From: Ignavibacteria bacterium | GTDB lineage: Bacteria; Bacteroidota; Ignavibacteria; Tepidaquicellales; Tepidaquicellaceae | Reading direction: 5' to 3' | Assembly: GCA_016719565.1 (NCBI GenBank) | Contig: JADJYU010000008.1 | Location: 205,965-269,964 of the forward strand | DNA length: 64,000 bases | In this document: one piece after another, positions 8,774 through 17,436 of the stretch | Layout of the letters: every line of letters starts with the position of its first letter | Position numbering within the stretch: position 1 is the first letter of the stretch | Notes under the pieces: generated by a model | What the model saw: only the letters and a program-made list of their open reading frames with translations | Told to the model about the DNA's origin: nothing | The model's database searches: none | Program-made: the position numbers and the translations under genes

Positions 8774-9967
8774 ATAATCATTTTTATCCTTCCGGTTATT
8801 AAATTTCAGCACTAAAAATCCGGTGATGCCTGCAATAAGTGAAGAAATAAGAATTGCAATTTTTGAATTTATGATATTTTCATTCCTTTCGAATGCAAGT
8901 AGAGTTATGAAAATTGACATAGTAAATCCTATTCCCCCTAAGATACCGGCCCCGAAAATATTTTTCCAGTCTGGTTTATCAATAATTTTTACGATACCGG
9001 TTTTGACTGAAAGATAACTGAATAAAAAAATACCCGCCGGCTTTCCTATAAAGAGTCCGGCCATAATTCCGATTGTATTGCTGTTAAGAAATCCGGATGT
9101 CCAGTCGCCGCTAAGTACAATGCCTGTATTTGCTAATGCAAACAGCGGAAGCACTATAAATGCAATGGGTTTATGAAGTCCGTGCTGTAGTTTATATGAA
9201 ATAGATTGGGAATCTCCTTTTCCAAACGGAATGGCAAAAGCGAGAAGCACCCCTGCTATTGTTGCATGTACACCGGATTTCAGCATGAAGTACCACATTA
9301 TTACGCCAATTATGAGATACAGATAAAGTATGTTTACTTTTTTTCTGTTCATTACCAGCATGATCAGGAACAAAACAATTGCCATTGAAAAATGGAAAAT
9401 GGAAAATCCTTTCGAGTAAAAAATTGCTATTATTATTATCGCTCCCAGATCATCTGCAATAGCAAGCGCCGTCAGAAAGACTTTTATCCTGACGGGTACT
9501 TTGTTTCCAAGTAAAGAAAGTATGCCGAGAGCAAATGCAATATCCGTCGCCATAGGAATAGCCATACCCGACTGCGTCTCCGTACCGGCATTAAGTGAGA
9601 AGTGAATGAGTGACGGAACAATAATACCGCCGGCGGCGGCAACAATCGGAAACATTGCAACGTTAAGATCGGATAATTCGCCGATGTAAATTTCACGCTC
9701 TATCTCAAGTCCTATCATCAGAAAAAATATTGCCATGAGCCCGTCATTGATCCAGTAATTAACAGGATAATATAACTTAACGACATCTGTTGTAAATCCG
9801 ATCTTAGTTTCCCAGAAATTCAGATATGCAGGACCAAAATAAGAATTGGCAATAACTAGAGAAATTACCGTGCAGAGCATCAGCAATAATCCTGAAGTCT
9901 TTTCACTTTCGTAAAACTCCCTGAAGAGTTTAGTAATTTTGATATTTGTGATTGGGATTTTTTTCAA
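8753..9967 (-). CDS. nhaA: Na+/H+ antiporter NhaA
   Basis: A 404-residue inner-membrane antiporter that expels sodium in exchange for protons for pH and salt homeostasis. The family hallmarks are all present. ATDIAFALG around residues 140-148 contains the aspartate equivalent to E. coli Asp133. LAIADDLGA at 169-176 holds the paired aspartates (D172/D173) equivalent to Asp163/Asp164, which bind the ion. About eleven to twelve hydrophobic helices span the chain, and the length is close to the family norm (about 390-400). The gene is convergent with the sulfotransferase and divergent from the secreted paralogue pair. Confidence 0.95.
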   Translation of the reverse strand: MKKIPITNIKITKLFREFYESEKTSGLLLMLCTVISLVIANSYFGPAYLNFWETKIGFTTDVVKLYYPVNYWINDGLMAIFFLMIGLEIEREIYIGELSDLNVAMFPIVAAAGGIIVPSLIHFSLNAGTETQSGMAIPMATDIAFALGILSLLGNKVPVRIKVFLTALAIADDLGAIIIIAIFYSKGFSIFHFSMAIVLFLIMLVMNRKKVNILYLYLIIGVIMWYFMLKSGVHATIAGVLLAFAIPFGKGDSQSISYKLQHGLHKPIAFIVLPLFALANTGIVLSGDWTSGFLNSNTIGIMAGLFIGKPAGIFLFSYLSVKTGIVKIIDKPDWKNIFGAGILGGIGFTMSIFITLLAFERNENIINSKIAILISSLIAGITGFLVLKFNNRKDKNDYSKTVSE

Positions 9968-10150
9968 ACGATAGTAAATTCGTAAAACATACTTGCAGAT
10001 TCAATTCTTAAAAAATTGAATTTATTTTATTTAAATAAAATTCAAAGTAAATATATTATTTGTAATTTGTATGACAAAAAGAAATCTATTCAGAAAAATT
10101 TAACATTATAATTTTTATTGTTTATCTATATATTTGTAAAAAATAAAATT

Positions 10151-10654
10151 ATGCTGTCTCTAAAAAAAATATGTATTATAGTGATAATGATGTTTATTTC
10201 ATCAGGCTTGTATTCACAGAATACTAACTGGTCAACTCTGTCTTATTATTTTTCAAACGGTCCGGTCTCTCCGGAATATCAATACAGTTACCGGATCAAT
10301 CTTAACGAATCCGGCGAAGGTGTATTCTATTATACAAATACTGAAGGTAGCCGCGAAAGAAATTTTACTGTGAGCGCAGAAGCATTGGAGAAGTTCAACA
10401 AATATTTTATATTAAGCGATGTCTTTTCCGTAACTCCTGATTCAATGAAGTCTGAAATGAATTTGATGGGAGGCTCTGTCAGCACTCTGGAAGTTACAAT
10501 GTGGCAGGCGCCTGATCTTGATGCCCGGCCGGCTACTATTACTATTCCGGCGCATGTTAAAGATGAATATTTTGATGACATAAACTGCATTTATAAAAAA
10601 ATTGAAAATCTCGTTCCTAAAGATATAATGCTGGAATTTATAAAAAAAAAATAA
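10151..10654 (+). CDS. Secreted protein, first member of a tandem paralogous pair
   Basis: An in-frame TTG lies upstream at 10118, but I choose the ATG at 10151. It begins a clean signal peptide of about 23 residues (LKKICIIVIMMFISSGLYSQ), and a TANNTTTG promoter-like element (10129-10136) lies between the two candidates. The 167-residue product shares with its neighbour the strip GPVSPEYQYxYxxxIN, then GxGxxxxT, a central LNxMGGxVxxLEVTM-like stretch and a C-terminal ENLVPKDI. No known domain is recognised. The beta-rich pattern and signal peptide suggest a periplasmic or secreted role. Confidence 0.7.
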   Translation: MLSLKKICIIVIMMFISSGLYSQNTNWSTLSYYFSNGPVSPEYQYSYRINLNESGEGVFYYTNTEGSRERNFTVSAEALEKFNKYFILSDVFSVTPDSMKSEMNLMGGSVSTLEVTMWQAPDLDARPATITIPAHVKDEYFDDINCIYKKIENLVPKDIMLEFIKKK

Positions 10655-10663
10655 CCATAATTT

Positions 10664-11245
10664 ATGAAAAAACTTTTTGCATTCGCAATTTTATTTATTT
10701 GTTTTAATAATACCTTCGCTGATTACAAGTGGTTTGAAATTTCTTATTTTCATTCTACCGGTCCTGTCTCTCCGGAATATCAGTATAACTATAATGTAAA
10801 GATCAACGCTGACGGAACAGGCGTACTGGACTTTACTAAAGCGGGGACAACAAAAAGTTATAATTTCAGTGTAAGCAAAAAGAATCTTAACAAACTTAAC
10901 TCTGCATTTATTAAAAGCGGTGTGATGGATTTAAGTTTAGATGACCTGAATTCAGAAAAAAATCTGATCGGCGGACCGGTTTATAACGCAACTATATCTA
11001 TGAATTATAACCAGCTTACCGAGGAATATATTAAAAGATCCGAATTGAAAAAGAAGCTCAGAGGCGAGAATGACGAAGATCCAAATCATAACAGGGACGA
11101 AAAAGGATTCAAAACTAAAGGTAAAAGACCTATAATTATAATCCCAAACAGAGTCAGTGAAAATTATTCACAAGGCATACATAACTTCTATCTGGAAATA
11201 GAAAAGCTTGTTCCTAATTCAATATGGGCGGAAGCGCTTAAGTGA
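10664..11245 (+). CDS. Secreted protein, second member of the tandem pair
   Basis: A 193-residue protein with a signal peptide of about 19 residues (MKKLFAFAILFICFNNTFA). It is a paralogue of the gene 9 bp upstream: TGPVSPEYQYNYNVKIN, SEKNLIGGPVYNATISM and EIEKLVPNSIW all have counterparts there. It differs by a ~30-residue, highly charged insert (about residues 125-155, rich in Lys/Glu/Asp/Asn) placed just before the conserved IIIIPNRV strand. The pair probably arose by tandem duplication and is co-transcribed. I do not recognise the family. It may bind a ligand or protein partner outside the cytoplasm, but that is a guess. Confidence 0.7.
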   Translation: MKKLFAFAILFICFNNTFADYKWFEISYFHSTGPVSPEYQYNYNVKINADGTGVLDFTKAGTTKSYNFSVSKKNLNKLNSAFIKSGVMDLSLDDLNSEKNLIGGPVYNATISMNYNQLTEEYIKRSELKKKLRGENDEDPNHNRDEKGFKTKGKRPIIIIPNRVSENYSQGIHNFYLEIEKLVPNSIWAEALK

Positions 11246-11271
11246 TTTTCGAAAACGTACATTTATAATTT

Positions 11272-12678
11272 TCAGATTTTTCTGATAGTAAAGCCTTCTT
11301 TGCTGTCAGAAATATCGTAACCTTTTTGCTTTACAAGCTCTCTGATCTCATCAGCTTTTTTAAAATCTTTTTGTGATTTCGCTTCTGTTCTGTTCTCTGC
11401 AAGTTTTTTTATTTCATCCGGAATTTCTGATTTCTCATCATCGGAATTCAAAGACTCTAATCCTAATCCGAATACTTTATCAAAATTATAAATTATATCA
11501 AGCTTCTCCCCGTCATTCAGTGAGTTGTCTTTAACAGCTTCCCACAGCACTGCCATTGCTTCCGGCATATTCAGATCGTCATTTATTTTTTCTGTAAAAC
11601 TTATTTTATAATCTGAAATTATCTGAGCCGAAGCATCTCTTGATTTTTCATCTGATGATTTCATATTAAGCACACGGCTCTTCAGATTATTATATCCGTT
11701 CTTAGCAGCGTCTAACGCTTCAAAAGTAAATTTCTGTTTTCTCCTGTAATGCGCCGTCAGCAGAAAAAATCTGTAATCAAGAGGAGAATATCCTTTATCA
11801 ATCAATGTCTGCAGCGTAATGAACCTTCCAGTTGACTTCGACATTTTTTCATTTCCCATATCCAGGAATTCACCGTGCAGCCAATAGTTCACAAACTTCT
11901 CGCCGTTGCAGGCTTCAGACTGCGCTATCTCATTTGTATGATGAATAGGAATATGATCCACTCCGCCGCAGTGTATGTCAAAATGATTTCCGAGTATCGC
12001 TTTGCTCATTGCAGAGCATTCAATATGCCAGCCGGGAAATCCTATGCCCCACGGAGATTCCCATTCCATCTGTCTCTTCTCATTCTCCGGAGAAAGTTTC
12101 CACAGGGCAAAGTCTGTGATATTTTTTTTCTCGGTTGAAAATTCTATTCTCGCACCCTCTTTTAATCCTTCAATGTCGAGCTTTGCAAGTTTACCGTAAT
12201 CTTTTAAAAGCGATGTATCAAAATATATTCCGTCAGAAGTTTTATATGTGAATCCTTTTTCCTCAAGACATTTCACCATATCGATCTGCTCTTTAATGTA
12301 ATCAGTTGCCTTTGTATAAATGTCCGGCGGAATAATATTAAGCAGATCCCTGTCGCGGAAAAAAAATCCGGTATAAAATTCTGAAAGTTCGAAGACGCTT
12401 TTTCCCAGCTGCTTTGCAGACTTTTCCATCTTGTCCTCACCTTCATCCTGATCCGAAACAAGATGTCCGACATCGGTAATGTTCATTACATATTTAACTT
12501 CAATTCCGTTGTATCTCAAAACTCTGAGAAGTATATCTTCAAAAAAGAAAGTCCTGAAGTTTCCGATATGCTGATAATTATATACCGTTGGTCCGCAGCT
12601 GTACATTCCCGCTTTACCGGGACTGACAGGAATAAATTCTTCTTTTGATCTGGAAAGTGTGTTAAAAAGCTTCAGCAT
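11272..12678 (-). CDS. cysS: Cysteine--tRNA ligase
   Basis: A 468-residue class I aminoacyl-tRNA synthetase that charges tRNA-Cys. The zinc-ligand cysteine C28 and the HIGH-type motif (CGPTVYNYQHIGN, residues 28-40) are present. The second zinc site region is WHIECSAMS ... DIHCGGVDHIPIHHTNE, and the KMSKS loop (MGNEKMSKST) lies near residue 280. The DALR-type anticodon-binding helices and the short C-terminal domain (ending RELVKQKGYDISDSKEG) follow. The length fits the family (about 460-490). The gene is convergent with the secreted pair, 26 bp apart. Confidence 0.96.
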   Translation of the reverse strand: MLKLFNTLSRSKEEFIPVSPGKAGMYSCGPTVYNYQHIGNFRTFFFEDILLRVLRYNGIEVKYVMNITDVGHLVSDQDEGEDKMEKSAKQLGKSVFELSEFYTGFFFRDRDLLNIIPPDIYTKATDYIKEQIDMVKCLEEKGFTYKTSDGIYFDTSLLKDYGKLAKLDIEGLKEGARIEFSTEKKNITDFALWKLSPENEKRQMEWESPWGIGFPGWHIECSAMSKAILGNHFDIHCGGVDHIPIHHTNEIAQSEACNGEKFVNYWLHGEFLDMGNEKMSKSTGRFITLQTLIDKGYSPLDYRFFLLTAHYRRKQKFTFEALDAAKNGYNNLKSRVLNMKSSDEKSRDASAQIISDYKISFTEKINDDLNMPEAMAVLWEAVKDNSLNDGEKLDIIYNFDKVFGLGLESLNSDDEKSEIPDEIKKLAENRTEAKSQKDFKKADEIRELVKQKGYDISDSKEGFTIRKI

Positions 12679-12766
12679 TATTCGTTATACTTTTTTAAAA
12701 ATTTTATAAACTTAAAATTTATAGCGGATACTTGAAACAGATAAAGGTGTAACGAAAAATTGTTAG

Positions 12767-13201
12767 TTACAATTCGCCAATATCTTCATACCACAGTTTT
12801 GGATTTTTATCTATGAATTCCTTCATCAGATCTTTGCATTCTTTGAGATCTAGATTTATCACTTCGATACCGTGCGACTCCATAAATTCACGCGCACCGC
12901 TGAATGTCTCATCCTCACCGGCAATGACTTTTTTAATTCCGAACTGAACGCTCGCGCCTGCGCACAGATAGCACGGCATCAGAGTGGAATACAGAACTGT
13001 ATCTTTGTAAACTCCTATCCTGCCGGCATTTTGCAGACAGTCGATCTCTGCATGTATTACCGGATCATTATTCTGAACTCTCCGGTTATGTCCTCTTCCT
13101 ATGATTACACTATCCTTTACGAGCACGGATCCAATTGGAATGCCTCCTTCGGAAAGTCCTTTTCTAGCTTCGATAATTGCTTCCGTCATATATTTATCCA
13201 T
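12767..13201 (-). CDS. Cytosine deaminase of the fungal FCY1 type
   Basis: A 144-residue zinc-dependent deaminase. The zinc site is HAE (in PVIHAEIDCL, about residues 50-59) plus PCYLC (about 76-80), and the catalytic Glu belongs to the HAE. The overall sequence follows yeast cytosine deaminase closely: GGIPIGSVLV, GRGHNRR, VYKDTVLYSTL, and a C-terminal lid MKEFIDKNPKLWYEDIGEL that resembles the yeast lid ending QFIDERPQDWFEDIGE. That lid separates this subgroup from tRNA adenosine deaminase TadA and guanine deaminases, so cytosine-to-uracil conversion in pyrimidine salvage is the best call. It differs completely from the amidohydrolase-type CodA of enterobacteria. Confidence 0.85.
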   Translation of the reverse strand: MDKYMTEAIIEARKGLSEGGIPIGSVLVKDSVIIGRGHNRRVQNNDPVIHAEIDCLQNAGRIGVYKDTVLYSTLMPCYLCAGASVQFGIKKVIAGEDETFSGAREFMESHGIEVINLDLKECKDLMKEFIDKNPKLWYEDIGEL

Positions 13202-13237
13202 GATCTGTTTTTTTAATATTTAAAAAATTTTTTAAAT

Positions 13238-13738
13238 CTATGTAAGTAAATTAATAATATCGGTATGTTCCGGATAAGTATTGAGCAGCTCTTTCCTGTC
13301 AGCCAGTTCGAAATCTTCAAAATGAAATCCCGGAGATACAGTGCATCCCGCGAGGCAGTATGAATTCTTATTCTGCAGTGCCGCTCCAAACCAGTTTCCC
13401 GCTTTTATTACTACCTGCGGAAGATCCCCTTCCTCAGTATTCATTCCTAATCTGTTAACTTTTAATAAACCGTAAGTATCAATTTCAAAGATCAGCAGTG
13501 TGCCGCCGTCATAGAAATGCCACAGTTCATCCGATAGTATTCTGTGAAATCTGGATTTGTCATTTTCCGACAGAAGATAATAAATAGATGTAGAAATATT
13601 TCTGTCCCCGCTGAACTCATCAGGCAGATGCTCCTTTTTTAGGGAAAGATCTGAACGGTAAACTTCTTTAAAAAATCCTCCTTCGGGATGGGTTTTCATA
13701 TTAAGATTTTTTATCCATTGTGAAGATGTATTTTTCAT
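13238..13738 (-). CDS. Cupin protein of the DUF985 (Cupin_5) family
   Basis: A 166-residue single-domain beta-barrel. The diagnostic strips are NMKTHPEGGFFKEVYRSD near the N-terminus and FHRILSDELWHFYDGGTLLIFEID in the middle. WFGAALQNKNSYCLAGCTV and SPGFHFEDFEL near the C-terminus follow the typical GCTVxPGFxFxDFEL pattern of DUF985. Biochemical function is unknown for most members; some are linked to sugar epimerase-like folds. It lies between the cytosine deaminase and malQ on the same strand with short gaps, so co-transcription is possible. Confidence 0.88.
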   Translation of the reverse strand: MKNTSSQWIKNLNMKTHPEGGFFKEVYRSDLSLKKEHLPDEFSGDRNISTSIYYLLSENDKSRFHRILSDELWHFYDGGTLLIFEIDTYGLLKVNRLGMNTEEGDLPQVVIKAGNWFGAALQNKNSYCLAGCTVSPGFHFEDFELADRKELLNTYPEHTDIINLLT

Positions 13739-13753
13739 TACTGATTATTTATA

Positions 13754-15592
13754 TTATTGAACTAATCTGTCAGAATCTCTTACTAGTTTTTTTATAACCG
13801 GATTTATTTGTAAGGATATAATTTCTTCGAGCGAAATCGGAATTCTCATTGTCCAGTTCAGATCATTAACTGTTCCGGGGCTATTGATTCTGTAACCTGA
13901 CGAACTGTGATTATTCAGAAAGTCCTTATCCAGATACAAATATTCCTGAATCAGCTGTATGCTGAAAATGGAATTGCACTCGAATATTTTTTTAATTGAT
14001 CTGTTTATGAACTCCGTTGTCACCGGCATTTCTTTATTTCCTTCATATCCGATGTACCGGCAGTATTTTATTTTTTCAGAATATCCTGATAAATAGGAAT
14101 CTACAAACTCCCTTGCGTGATCATAACTTAATTCTATTATATTTAAAAGTTCATATACATTTGCAATTTCCTTTTTCCAGTAAAGTTTTGCTCCTGATGA
14201 TTTCGCCGCATCAAACAGTTTACTATTAAGCTCTGATATTTTCTCTTCACTGAATCCCTTACTTTGAAAAAATTTTCTGAAAGAATTTTTATCTGTGCAG
14301 CCGGCTTCAGTTTCATACCATGCCGGTAAAGGACTTGAGTCATGAGTGGATAATACGGAAACCGAATTGGATCTGTATCTTTCCGGCTGAATGAAATTAT
14401 AATTTAAAGCAGGAGTTTTTTCCCATCGCTGAACGCTGATTCCTGTGACGCCGAATTCCTTAAGAATTTTGTCGGAACATACCGGCACCGTTCCCAGGTC
14501 TTCAGCGCAGGGAAGCATATCCGTACTTTGATTCATTTCAGATAAAATAGTTCTGCCGTGATGTTCCCATTCGTTTTCATTTTCCGGATCAAAGTGACCT
14601 GCCATTCCTCCGTATTCTTCAGGAGTTTTATTTTCAATGGTCCATATTCTGAACAGTCCGACGAAGTGATCGATCCTGAACATATTATAAAAATTCTGAG
14701 CATAATTTAATCTGTGTCTGATGTAAGCATAATTATCAGCAGCGATATTAGTCCAGTTATATGGCGGCATTCCCCATCTTTGTCCGTTGGAAAAATACAT
14801 ATCCGGAGGGGCGCCGGATGAGAGATCAAGTTTGAAATAATTTTTGTAAGCCCATACATCCGCGCTGTTTTTCGAAACAAGAAAAGGGATGTCACCCATG
14901 ATATATATATTTTTTCTGTCAGCATATTTCTTCACTGTCATAAGCTGTTCATATAACTGCCACTGAACCCAGCAATAAAATTTTACGTCTTCCGCATATT
15001 GTTTTGAAATCTTTTCAGCGTTTAAGGAAGAAAGATATTTATATTTCCACTCCCAGTCCTGCCAGGCTTTTCCCTGATGATAATCTGATAAGATCTTAAA
15101 CATCGCATAATACTTCAGCCATTGGATATTGTCATTTACAAACCTGTCAAACTTTCCGGAACCGGATGAATATTCCGAATCAAAAATTTTTCTGAGCAGT
15201 TTAAGTTTATCTTTTCTTATATCGTAATTTACTTTAATGTTTTTTTTTGGAAAGTTTTTTTTTAATTCACGCAGCTCTTTTCTGAAAGGGGCAAGGTCAG
15301 TTTTTCTTAGTCTTCTGATGCAAATGTAGACGGGATCTATTGCAAAAGTGCTGATAGCGCTGTATGGAGAAAAGTCGTTTCCTGTTTCGTTAAGGGGAAG
15401 CAGCTGTAGTATTGACAAACCCGTAGCTTCACACCAGTCTATAAGATAGCGCAGATCCGGGATTTCACCAATACCTGTGCTTTTGGAAGAGTAAACGGAA
15501 AACAGCGGCAGCGCAACACCGGCGCGCTTTCTGATTCCGATCTTTTCCCACTTCTCTGAAGTCCTCGAATATTTAAACTGGTCCGTATTCAA
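13754..15592 (-). CDS. malQ: 4-alpha-glucanotransferase (GH77, amylomaltase)
   Basis: A 612-residue cytoplasmic enzyme that transfers alpha-1,4-glucan segments between maltodextrins or glycogen-derived chains. GH77 landmarks are visible: RAGVALPLFSVYSSKSTGIGE and LQLLPLNETGNDFSPYSAIS near the N-terminus. The nucleophile aspartate is in MFRIDHFVG, the acid/base glutamate in PCAEDLGTVP, and the transition-state aspartate in STHDSSP. The start is TTG (15592-15590), immediately after the TGA of the upstream GH57 gene with no spacer. An overlapping ATG (15600-15598) reads only three codons to a stop, so the two genes are tightly coupled. Together they form a glycogen/maltodextrin module. Confidence 0.93.
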   Translation of the reverse strand: MNTDQFKYSRTSEKWEKIGIRKRAGVALPLFSVYSSKSTGIGEIPDLRYLIDWCEATGLSILQLLPLNETGNDFSPYSAISTFAIDPVYICIRRLRKTDLAPFRKELRELKKNFPKKNIKVNYDIRKDKLKLLRKIFDSEYSSGSGKFDRFVNDNIQWLKYYAMFKILSDYHQGKAWQDWEWKYKYLSSLNAEKISKQYAEDVKFYCWVQWQLYEQLMTVKKYADRKNIYIMGDIPFLVSKNSADVWAYKNYFKLDLSSGAPPDMYFSNGQRWGMPPYNWTNIAADNYAYIRHRLNYAQNFYNMFRIDHFVGLFRIWTIENKTPEEYGGMAGHFDPENENEWEHHGRTILSEMNQSTDMLPCAEDLGTVPVCSDKILKEFGVTGISVQRWEKTPALNYNFIQPERYRSNSVSVLSTHDSSPLPAWYETEAGCTDKNSFRKFFQSKGFSEEKISELNSKLFDAAKSSGAKLYWKKEIANVYELLNIIELSYDHAREFVDSYLSGYSEKIKYCRYIGYEGNKEMPVTTEFINRSIKKIFECNSIFSIQLIQEYLYLDKDFLNNHSSSGYRINSPGTVNDLNWTMRIPISLEEIISLQINPVIKKLVRDSDRLVQ

Positions 15593-17134
15593 TCAGTCAT
15601 TATTTTGAATAGCTTCAAATCTTTTCTCAATAATTTCCTTTTCATATAATTCCCTGCCGTCTTTATATTTTGTCAGATTGCTTTTTGCTTCCGAAATTCG
15701 GTTTATGAATTCCGGCTCGGGATCATTACCTGTAACTTTATATGCGAGCTCCATCGCCCTCTTCGCATACTCGAGGATCTGCAGCGTTTCGATTCCGGAT
15801 ATATCGGAAAAAAACCAGCCGCAGCTTGTGTACATAAGCATTGAATATTTCTGCATTTCAAGCAGGTCAATGCTGAGCTCCAGTTCATCCTCTGACAGAA
15901 TTTTTTTCGCATGATCGTAATAAAATTTTATTCTGACCTCATCTGAAGGATCTAGCAGAATATTAATATAATCATTTCTCGCAGTCCATACATCTTTGAA
16001 AATATCCTTACCTGCATTTTCATAAACTATTATGAGATCATCACGGAGCAGGTCAAGACTGTCGCGTAAAACATTCCTCCACTCCTGAGAAGGAAATTCA
16101 TCCGTTCTGCCGCAGCCGCAGTTTTCCTTCCATCTTCCTACGCCATGAAGGCAGCTCCATGAAGTTCCATATTCAGCTTCGCCTTTCTTAATTTTAACTT
16201 CATATTCAGGCGGATGGTCATTAAGATATTTGCCGAAATTAGTTAACTCAAATTCAGATTCCGGAAGAAGATCGCTGAATAAATAAGACAAACTCCTTTC
16301 TGCATAATGCTTGTGGTGACCGAATGTTTCACCGTCCACTGCAACGCTTATCAGCCTGTCACCGCCGTCTATATCAACCGGAACCTGTCTTATCCTTTCC
16401 AGCAGTTTTTCGGAGCTGAATATATGATCATCGAAAGCAATATTTTTTGACAAAGGACCGTCATAAAAAAAAATATTTATAAATTTCTTTTTACCCCTTC
16501 CCTGATAATACACATACGGACTGCCTGTATAAATATTTCCGGCTGAAACATCATGCCAGTGCCTTTCACCCGATTTACGAACCTTATCAGCCTGCGAAGG
16601 ATCAAGTATAATATATCCGATCCCTTCTTCAATAAGAACTTCAAGCGTTTCTTCATTGCATGCCGTTTCCGAAAGCCAGATACCTTCCGGATCTCTGCCG
16701 AAATGAAATCTGAAATCCGACACTCCCCATTTTATCTGAGTAATTTTATCTCGCCGGTTAGCAAGCGGCATAATGAGATGACTGTAAACCATAGCAATTG
16801 CATTTCCGTGACCGTCATACTTTTCCATGCTAATCCTGTCACCTTCAATGATCTTTGCATATGTTTTAGGATGCATATTTCTGATCCAGGATAAAAGCGT
16901 CGGTCCGAAATTAAAACTGAAATATTCGAAATTGTTGATTCTCTTTACTACTTTGTCGTGATGATCCACTATAACAGCTTCTGTATTCGGCTTATAGCAT
17001 TCCTGAAATATTCTCTCGTTCCAGTCATGAAAAGGTTCAGCCGATGACTGCGGCTCGATCTCATTTGTCCATGCATTTTCTCTCGGCGGCTGATAAAAAT
17101 GTCCGTGAATGCAGAGGTGTAAATTCTTTTTCAA
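15593..17134 (-). CDS. Glycoside hydrolase family 57 protein (DUF3536-type)
   Basis: A 513-residue member of the GH57 (beta/alpha)7-barrel amylase/branching-enzyme superfamily. HGHFYQPPREN (residues 10-20) is conserved region 1. PEGIWLSETA (149-158) carries the expected nucleophile Glu156, and VAVDGETFGHH (264-274) carries the probable acid/base Asp267. A C-terminal helical DUF3536-like region follows (about 350-500). No signal peptide is present, so the substrate is intracellular alpha-glucan. It is the first gene of a two-gene unit with malQ. Whether it hydrolyses, transfers or branches cannot be decided from the motifs. Confidence 0.88.
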   Translation of the reverse strand: MKKNLHLCIHGHFYQPPRENAWTNEIEPQSSAEPFHDWNERIFQECYKPNTEAVIVDHHDKVVKRINNFEYFSFNFGPTLLSWIRNMHPKTYAKIIEGDRISMEKYDGHGNAIAMVYSHLIMPLANRRDKITQIKWGVSDFRFHFGRDPEGIWLSETACNEETLEVLIEEGIGYIILDPSQADKVRKSGERHWHDVSAGNIYTGSPYVYYQGRGKKKFINIFFYDGPLSKNIAFDDHIFSSEKLLERIRQVPVDIDGGDRLISVAVDGETFGHHKHYAERSLSYLFSDLLPESEFELTNFGKYLNDHPPEYEVKIKKGEAEYGTSWSCLHGVGRWKENCGCGRTDEFPSQEWRNVLRDSLDLLRDDLIIVYENAGKDIFKDVWTARNDYINILLDPSDEVRIKFYYDHAKKILSEDELELSIDLLEMQKYSMLMYTSCGWFFSDISGIETLQILEYAKRAMELAYKVTGNDPEPEFINRISEAKSNLTKYKDGRELYEKEIIEKRFEAIQNND

Positions 17135-17436
17135 TGGTAATGTTTTTTTCTAAACTAAAAATAGTTAATTAAAAATGTTAGTAAGAAATATTTATAGTTA
17201 TCGGGGATTCGTATGCTGTAAAGATACTGAAATCTCTCTTCCGTTACAATTTTCGGAAACGTTTGCCCGGCAGCTCCGTATACTTTTCACATCTTTACAG
17301 CTTTATAAAATTTGTAAAAGATTAATTCGCTTCGGTTAAATTCAATGGTAAAATAAAATTGTCTGATTTTAACTTATTTATAGACTAAAAATTGTTTTCA
17401 AAATAAACTATCTTTTTAAAATTAATTCATTTCACA
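17135..17436. other. Divergent intergenic region with a spaced inverted repeat
   Basis: The 302-bp region separates the GH57-malQ operon (minus) and the S9 peptidase gene (plus). It is AT-rich, with an unusually GC-richer stretch at 17245-17285. Perfect 11-bp inverted copies of GCTGTAAAGAT (17215-17225) and ATCTTTACAGC (17291-17301) lie 65 bp apart. No protein-coding potential is seen. It must hold promoters for both directions, but I could not place one with confidence. Confidence 0.4.
17215..17301. promoter_or_regulatory. Candidate paired operator between divergent genes
   Basis: Two inverted 11-bp half-sites (GCTGTAAAGAT) are centred about 76 bp apart in the divergent promoter region. That spacing is compatible with two bound regulators or a looped operator. 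No regulator is known, so this is inference from symmetry and position only. Confidence 0.25.

Noticed and set aside
10118..10150. Upstream TTG start for the first secreted paralogue
   Set aside because: It would add 11 residues ahead of a good signal peptide and overlap a promoter-like TATATTTG; the ATG at 10151 fits better.
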